A stretch of 64,000 bases of DNA from Pantoea allii (GTDB lineage Bacteria; Pseudomonadota; Gammaproteobacteria; Enterobacterales; Enterobacteriaceae). The notes beneath the pieces are model-generated. The model worked only from the letters and a program-made list of their open reading frames with translations. It ran no database searches and was not told the origin of the DNA. The stretch lies in contig NZ_NTMH01000054.1 in NCBI RefSeq assembly GCF_002307475.1, positions 62,001-126,000 on the forward strand, in the 5' to 3' direction. The stretch's first letter is position 1. Every line of letters begins with the position of its first letter. Positions 61,561-64,000 of this stretch are shown one piece after another. Position numbers and translations under genes: made by a program.

Positions 61561-62856
61561 ATGACTCGTCGCGCTATCGGCGTTAGCGAACGGCCGCCAT
61601 TACTGCAAACCATTCCGCTCAGCCTGCAACATCTGTTTGCCATGTTTGGCGCTACGGTATTAGTACCGATTCTGTTCCACATCAATCCGGCGACGGTATT
61701 GCTGTTTAACGGTATCGGCACCTTGTTGTATCTGTTTATTTGTAAAGGAAAAATCCCGGCTTATCTGGGATCGAGCTTTGCCTTTATTTCGCCTGTCTTG
61801 CTGCTGCTGCCGCTGGGCTATGAAGTGGCGCTGGGCGGTTTTATTATGTGTGGCGTGTTGTTCTGCCTGGTTGCGCTGATCGTTAAAAAAGCCGGGACAG
61901 GCTGGCTGGATGTGATGTTCCCGCCTGCGGCGATGGGTGCCATCGTAGCCGTCATTGGTCTGGAACTGGCTGGCGTAGCCGCGAATATGGCCGGACTGCT
62001 TCCTGCCGAAGGCCAGTCGCCGGACGGCACAACCGTCTTGATTTCCGTCGTCACCCTGGCCGTCACCGTGTTTGGTTCGGTCTTGTTCCGTGGTTTTATG
62101 GCCATCATTCCGATTCTGATCGGTGTGCTGGTGGGTTACGCGCTTTCCGCATTCATGGGCATCGTGGACTGGAGCGGCGTTGAACATGCGCCCTGGTTTG
62201 CCTTACCAACCTTTTATACGCCGCGCTTTGAGTGGATTGCCATGCTGACCATTCTGCCTGCTGCTCTGGTGGTTATCGCCGAGCATGTGGGCCACCTGGT
62301 GGTCACGGCGAATATCGTGAAAAGAGATCTGGTGCGCGATCCCGGGCTGCATCGTTCAATGTTCGCCAACGGCTTATCAACGGTCATTTCAGGTTTCTTT
62401 GGATCAACGCCCAACACAACCTACGGCGAAAACATCGGCGTGATGGCGATTACCCGTGTTTACAGTACCTGGGTGATTGGCGGTGCGGCCATTTTCGCCA
62501 TTTTACTTTCCTGCGTGGGCAAACTGGCGGCCGCGATTCAGGCGATTCCGGTGCCCGTTATGGGCGGCGTGTCCTTGCTGCTGTATGGGGTTATCGGTGC
62601 GTCCGGTATTCGCGTATTGATTGAATCTAAAGTGGATTACAACAAGGCGCAAAACCTGATCCTGACCTCGGTTATCCTGATTATTGGCGTTAGCGGGGCG
62701 AAAGTGCATATCGGTGCTGCCGAGCTAAAAGGCATGGCGCTGGCAACACTCGTCGGCGTTGCGCTGTCCTTAATCTTTCGGGTGATTTCCGTACTGCGTC
62801 CGGAAGAAGTGATTCTGGATGCAGAAGATAACCCCGAGTCGTCATCGCGCAGCTAG
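61561..62856 (+). CDS. uraA: Uracil permease UraA
   Basis: NCS2-family uracil:proton symporter of 431 residues (E. coli 429), 14 TM segments, inner membrane. It has the two discontinuous pore regions of the fold, including VVIAEHVGHLVVTAN with its uracil-binding Glu and GSTPNTTYGENIGVMAITRV. The start MTRRAIGVSERPPLLQTIPL matches the family. With upp it forms the uracil uptake and salvage pair. Confidence 0.97.
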   Translation: MTRRAIGVSERPPLLQTIPLSLQHLFAMFGATVLVPILFHINPATVLLFNGIGTLLYLFICKGKIPAYLGSSFAFISPVLLLLPLGYEVALGGFIMCGVLFCLVALIVKKAGTGWLDVMFPPAAMGAIVAVIGLELAGVAANMAGLLPAEGQSPDGTTVLISVVTLAVTVFGSVLFRGFMAIIPILIGVLVGYALSAFMGIVDWSGVEHAPWFALPTFYTPRFEWIAMLTILPAALVVIAEHVGHLVVTANIVKRDLVRDPGLHRSMFANGLSTVISGFFGSTPNTTYGENIGVMAITRVYSTWVIGGAAIFAILLSCVGKLAAAIQAIPVPVMGGVSLLLYGVIGASGIRVLIESKVDYNKAQNLILTSVILIIGVSGAKVHIGAAELKGMALATLVGVALSLIFRVISVLRPEEVILDAEDNPESSSRS

Positions 62857-62951
62857 ACGTCAATACGCGGGCAGGGATGCCCGATTCATCTCTGGTTAAA
62901 AACTATGATAGACTTGCCCCGATTTTTGCTTGTTCTCTTGCTGAGGTGCTT

Positions 62952-63653
62952 CTGAACACGCCGGCACAATTGTCATTGCCACTCTATTTACCTGACGACG
63001 AAACCTTCGCCAGCTTCTGGCCGGGTGAAAACCCGTCGCTCATTGCCGCGATTAAGGGTGCGCTTAGCCAGCAGCATGGCAGCTATCTCTATTTCTGGTC
63101 TCGTGAAGGGGGCGGTCGCAGCCATCTGCTGCACGCCGCCTGCGCTGAAATGTCCGCACGCGGCGAAGCCGTGGGCTATGTGCCGCTTGATAAACGCACC
63201 TGGTTTGTCCCGGAAGTGCTGGAAGGCATGGAGCAACTGCCGCTGGTTTGCATCGACAATATTCAATGTATTGCGGGAGACGAAGCATGGGAAATGGCGA
63301 TTTTCGATCTCTATAACCGCATCCTGGAAACCGGCAATACCCGGTTATTTATTACCGGCGATCGCCCACCGCGTCAGCTTAATTTGCATTTGCCCGACCT
63401 GGCATCCCGCCTCGACTGGGGGCAAATTTATCGTCTACAGCCGCTTTCCGATGAAGATAAGTTACAGGCTTTACAGCTGCGTGCCGGATTGCGGGGATTT
63501 GAACTGCCCGAAGACGTTGGTCGGTTTTTGCTGAAGCGGCTCGATCGTGAAATGCGTACCCTGTTTGATACGCTGGATCGCCTGGACAGTGCGTCGATCA
63601 GCGCCCAGCGTAAGCTGACGATTCCCTTCGTGAAAGAAACCCTCGGTCTCTAA
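62952..63653 (+). CDS. hda: DnaA regulatory inactivator Hda (CTG start)
   Basis: AAA+ protein that, with the DNA-loaded sliding clamp, stimulates DnaA-ATP hydrolysis and prevents over-initiation. From the CTG at 62952, preceded by GAGGTG, the product is 233 residues, the E. coli length. It opens with NTPAQLSLPLYLPDDETFASF; QLSLPL is the clamp-binding motif and must sit near the N terminus. Arg-finger region DRPPRQLNLHLPDLASRLDWG and sensor parts are intact. An ATG at 62877 would add 25 residues before the clamp motif and is unlikely. E. coli hda is known to start at CUG in this same place. The stop overlaps convergent yfgD. Confidence 0.94.
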   Translation: MNTPAQLSLPLYLPDDETFASFWPGENPSLIAAIKGALSQQHGSYLYFWSREGGGRSHLLHAACAEMSARGEAVGYVPLDKRTWFVPEVLEGMEQLPLVCIDNIQCIAGDEAWEMAIFDLYNRILETGNTRLFITGDRPPRQLNLHLPDLASRLDWGQIYRLQPLSDEDKLQALQLRAGLRGFELPEDVGRFLLKRLDREMRTLFDTLDRLDSASISAQRKLTIPFVKETLGL

Positions 63654-63997
63654 ATAATCTCCAGCACCGCTTCGGGCGGACGTCCCAGTCGGGCGCGATC
63701 GCCGTTAACCACAATGGGTCGCTCGATCAATTTGGGATGTTCCAGCAGGGCGTCCAGCAACGCGCTTTCCCCGATTTCTGGCCGATCCAGCCCCAGCGCC
63801 GCATATAATGGCTCTTTGTGGCGCATCAACTCACGCGCGCTTTGCATACCCAGTTTCTGCAGCAGGATTTGCAGGGTCTGGCGATCGGGCGGTGTGTCCA
63901 GATAACGCACGATTGTCGGGTGAATACCCTGTTGCTGCAGTAGCGCCAGGGTTTCCCGGCTCTTGCTGCAGCGCGGATTATGATAAAGCGTCACCAT
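63650..63997 (-). CDS. yfgD: ArsC/Spx-family arsenate-reductase-like protein YfgD
   Basis: 115 residues (E. coli YfgD 119). Thioredoxin-fold protein with YHNPRCSKSRETLALLQQ, containing the reactive cysteine, and ERPIVVNGDRARLGRPPE near the C terminus, the arginine pocket seen in ArsC proteins. Annotated as glutaredoxin-type arsenate reductase, but no ars operon is adjacent and the physiological substrate is open. The start at 63997 lies three bases from the window edge, so an upstream start or ribosome-binding site cannot be excluded. Confidence 0.9.
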   Translation of the reverse strand: MVTLYHNPRCSKSRETLALLQQQGIHPTIVRYLDTPPDRQTLQILLQKLGMQSARELMRHKEPLYAALGLDRPEIGESALLDALLEHPKLIERPIVVNGDRARLGRPPEAVLEII

Positions 63998-64000
63998 ACT

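Noticed and set aside
1..64000. CRISPR arrays, tRNA/rRNA genes, IS elements, integrases or an intact prophage
   Set aside because: None found on reading both strands: no regularly spaced repeats, no cloverleaf or rRNA-like tracts, and no transposase or integrase among the open frames.

Overview
This is a 64 kb stretch of chromosomal backbone from a gammaproteobacterium of the order Enterobacterales. Nearly every core gene aligns along its whole length with the E. coli K-12 proteins I remember, and gene order follows the E. coli 57-min region (hmp, glyA, hcaT, csiE, suhB, trmJ, isc, pepB, sseBA, yfhM, pbpC, ndk, rlmN, rodZ, ispG, hisS, yfgM, bamB, der, xseA, guaBA, ppx/ppk, purMN, upp-uraA, hda, yfgD). 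Accessory content (PQQ glucose dehydrogenase after der, a protealysin/emfourin pair, MgtE, a Pseudomonas-style pst cluster beside ppk) suggests an Erwinia/Pantoea-type bacterium; that placement is inference. I found no rRNA, tRNA, CRISPR array, IS element or intact prophage.

Layout. 1-4.7 kb: hmp (cut by the left edge), glyA, hcaT, csiE. 4.8-7.6 kb: accessory zevAB-like metal transport operon behind a Zur-like box, then an unknown membrane/coiled-coil protein. 7.7-13.5 kb: suhB, trmJ, and an eroded isc locus containing only iscR and a C-terminally shortened iscS before pepB and sseB. 13.5-21.7 kb: sseA, a giant alpha-2-macroglobulin gene and pbpC. 21.9-31.9 kb: ndk, then rlmN-pilW-rodZ-ispG-hisS-yfgM-bamB-der and yfgJ. 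32-36 kb: gcd and the M4 peptidase/emfourin operon. 36-40.8 kb: xseA divergent from guaBA. 40.9-48.1 kb: the most variable part, with an EamA transporter, a secreted esterase behind twin palindromes, a TPR protein, a non-coding remnant, a DUF3750 protein, a YodC-like small protein and a two-gene toxin/antitoxin-like module. 48.1-64 kb: mgtE, yfgG, tehB, ppx-ppk divergent from pstC-pstA-pstB, purMN, upp-uraA, hda and yfgD.

The outstanding observation is the isc locus. iscU, iscA, hscB, hscA, fdx and iscX, normally between iscS and pepB, are absent, and IscS has lost the C-terminal tail that docks the IscU scaffold. Three tandem IscR-type operators and the IscR cluster ligands are intact. The simplest reading is that iron-sulfur assembly has moved to another system (probably SUF), while IscS is kept as a sulfur donor for tRNA thiolation and cofactors and IscR as a regulator. 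Fe-S enzymes in this same window (RlmN, IspG) would depend on that other system.

Regulatory sites visible in the sequence link the genes to physiology: an NsrR-type box at hmp, PurR-type boxes at glyA, guaB and purM, a Zur-like box at zevA, a UTP-sensing start region at upp, and a perfect palindrome on the promoter of the toxin/antitoxin-like pair.
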